Below, piece by piece: positions 62,793 to 64,000 of a stretch of 64,000 nt of DNA. The stretch is taken from assembly GCF_014898155.1 (NCBI RefSeq), contig NZ_CP062938.1:310001-374000 (forward strand), given 5' to 3'. Within the stretch, counting starts at the first letter, position 1. The number at the start of each line of letters is the position of its first letter. This DNA is from Bifidobacterium eulemuris (GTDB lineage Bacteria > Actinomycetota > Actinomycetes > Actinomycetales > Bifidobacteriaceae). Made by a program: the position numbers and the translations under genes. The notes under the pieces are model-generated. The model was given only the letters and a program-made list of their open reading frames with translations, was not told the DNA's origin and made no database searches.

Positions 62793-63998
62793 ATGACGCA
62801 ATCGCGACGCATGCTAGTGTTGCGCGCCGTGGTCGAGGATTACATTCGCTCCCAGGAGCCGGTCGGATCGTCCGCGCTGACCAAACAGCATGATCTGGGC
62901 GTCAGCTCGGCCACCATCCGCAACGATATGGCCGCGCTTGAGGACGAGGGCTATCTGATCCAGCCGCACACCTCCGCAGGGAGAGTGCCCACGGAAAAGG
63001 GCTACCGTTATTTCGTGGACCGTCTGGCCACGGTGGTGCCGCTGTCCGCCGCGCAGCGACGCGGCATCGACAGTTTTCTCTCCGGCTCGGTCAGTCTGCA
63101 GGACACCCTGCGGCGCGCCGCACGGCTCTTATCCGAGATCACCGGCCAGGTCGCCGTCGTCGCGGCCCCTTCTCTGGCGAAATCCACCCTGCGCCATGTC
63201 GAGCTTGTGCCGGTGGCCATGAACACGCTGCTGGCGGTCGTCATCACCGACACCGGCCGCGTGGCGCAGCATACGATCGTGGTCAACCCCATGCCCGAAC
63301 AGGACGCCGCCGCACGGTTCACCAACGCGGTGAACGCCGAAGCCGCGTCTTTGCCGCTGATGGCGGCGGCCCGCAAGGCGCGTTCCATGGCCGCCATGGC
63401 GCAATGGAAGGAACTGTCGCCGCTGGCGGAATCGCTGGCCCAAGCCTTCGAGAACATGGCCGACAGCGAGCGCACCAACGAGCTGTATATGTCCGGCACG
63501 TCCCGCCTGGCGCAGCAGCATGCCGCCATCGACGATCTGGCGCCGTTATTCGACGCGCTGGAGGAGCAGGTGATGCTGATGCGGCTGATGAGCGCGATGC
63601 CGAGGCATGACGGCGTCGGCGTGGCGATCGGTTCGGAAACGCATACGCCCGGACTGCTGCACGCCTCGGTGGTCGCCAGCGGATACGGGCAGACCAAAAC
63701 GCGGACCGGTGGCGGGGAAGACCACGACGCCGCCGACGGAAGTTCCCCCGATCGCCGCAACAGTGACATGAATCCCTCGAGGACGTCGAAACAAAGCGGC
63801 GATATGATCGACCGGCACACGGCATACGACGAGCATGCCGTACAGACGGACGATATCGGGCAGAACGACGCGGAACCGGTGGCGTTCGTGGGGTCCATCG
63901 GGCCGACCCATATGGACTACGCCGCCACCATAGCGGCCGTCCAGGCGGTCGCACGCTATCTGACGGCGTCGCTCGCCCATGGGGATGATGGTGACTGA
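62793..63998 (+). CDS. hrcA: Heat-inducible transcription repressor HrcA
   Basis: HrcA represses chaperone genes by binding CIRCE and depends on GroEL for folding. The 401-aa protein has the winged-helix N-terminus (MLVLRAVVEDYIRSQEPVGSSALTKQHDLGVSSATIRNDMAALEDEGYLIQPHTSAGRVPTEKGYRYFVD split over residues 7-75), a GAF-like core and the C-terminal VGSIGPTHMDYAATIAAVQAVARYL. An insertion of about 60 polar, acidic residues (near 300-360) precedes the last motif and makes it longer than typical HrcA. GAAGGAGG precedes the ATG. The gene is complete; dnaJ would be expected next, just outside the window. Confidence 0.96.
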   Translation: MTQSRRMLVLRAVVEDYIRSQEPVGSSALTKQHDLGVSSATIRNDMAALEDEGYLIQPHTSAGRVPTEKGYRYFVDRLATVVPLSAAQRRGIDSFLSGSVSLQDTLRRAARLLSEITGQVAVVAAPSLAKSTLRHVELVPVAMNTLLAVVITDTGRVAQHTIVVNPMPEQDAAARFTNAVNAEAASLPLMAAARKARSMAAMAQWKELSPLAESLAQAFENMADSERTNELYMSGTSRLAQQHAAIDDLAPLFDALEEQVMLMRLMSAMPRHDGVGVAIGSETHTPGLLHASVVASGYGQTKTRTGGGEDHDAADGSSPDRRNSDMNPSRTSKQSGDMIDRHTAYDEHAVQTDDIGQNDAEPVAFVGSIGPTHMDYAATIAAVQAVARYLTASLAHGDDGD

Positions 63999-64000
63999 CC

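Noticed and set aside
1..64000. Prophage, plasmid or transposon genes
   Set aside because: No integrase, transposase, terminase, relaxase or toxin-antitoxin pair could be recognised in any plausible frame.

Overview
This window is chromosomal DNA from a high-GC Gram-positive bacterium, almost certainly a Bifidobacterium. The reasons are high GC, actinobacterial WhiA and HrcA/CIRCE, adjacent transketolase and transaldolase genes (bifid shunt), a type-2 PyrF inside a pyrB-I-C-F-K-D-E operon, and an aminotransferase carrying an N-terminal HTH domain. No rRNA, tRNA, CRISPR array, prophage or transposase was seen. The species cannot be fixed from the sequence alone.

Layout. 1-1000: end of metE, then metF, which carries an apparent 2-nt deletion. 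1.1-4.2 kb: glnE. 4.4-11.1 kb: the complete de novo pyrimidine operon; pyrC contains an in-frame block of intergenic-type repeat DNA. 11.2-14.1 kb: a DUF975/CmpB membrane protein and a LysR regulator. 14.2-19.4 kb: a sugar locus (LacI regulator, divergent GH2 glycosidase, GPH symporter). 19.4-22.0 kb: a HAD hydrolase and the bifunctional NAD(P)H-hydrate repair enzyme. 22.1-26.6 kb: a TetR regulator divergent from a MacB/FtsX-type ABC exporter, with a clear promoter and repeated TetR-type half-sites. 26.8-30.6 kb: a Zn-alcohol dehydrogenase, a carboxymuconolactone-decarboxylase protein, a CrtC/AttH-like protein and a TetR regulator. 30.8-37.6 kb: membrane GDPD, GNAT, ABC-F, MATE and a small esterase. 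37.8-40.3 kb: a lipoprotein with 11-residue repeats divergent from an XRE regulator and a membrane Ser/Thr kinase.

40.3-64 kb is mostly housekeeping: uvrA (with an SOS box), metY, uvrC, aroE, rapZ, whiA, pgk, tpiA, then an accessory insert (oxidoreductase, orphan peptide-binding lipoprotein, HxlR regulator with a paired operator), then secG, a Cof-type HAD phosphatase, the HTH-aminotransferase, tal, tkt and hrcA (with a CIRCE element). Together these give DNA repair, lower glycolysis, the fructose-6-phosphate/pentose carbon shuffle and heat-shock control.

The less ordinary observations are: an 85-bp element with 17-bp inverted ends found twice directly behind genes; a second repeat family (GTCATCC/GTCATTCC type) that has entered the pyrC reading frame as three 33-bp units; the HTH-aminotransferase with a strong internal ribosome-binding site exactly at the aminotransferase boundary; paired HxlR-type operators; and the kinase/XRE/hendecad-lipoprotein module. 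None is a proven new system. All calls come from reading the sequence without database searches.
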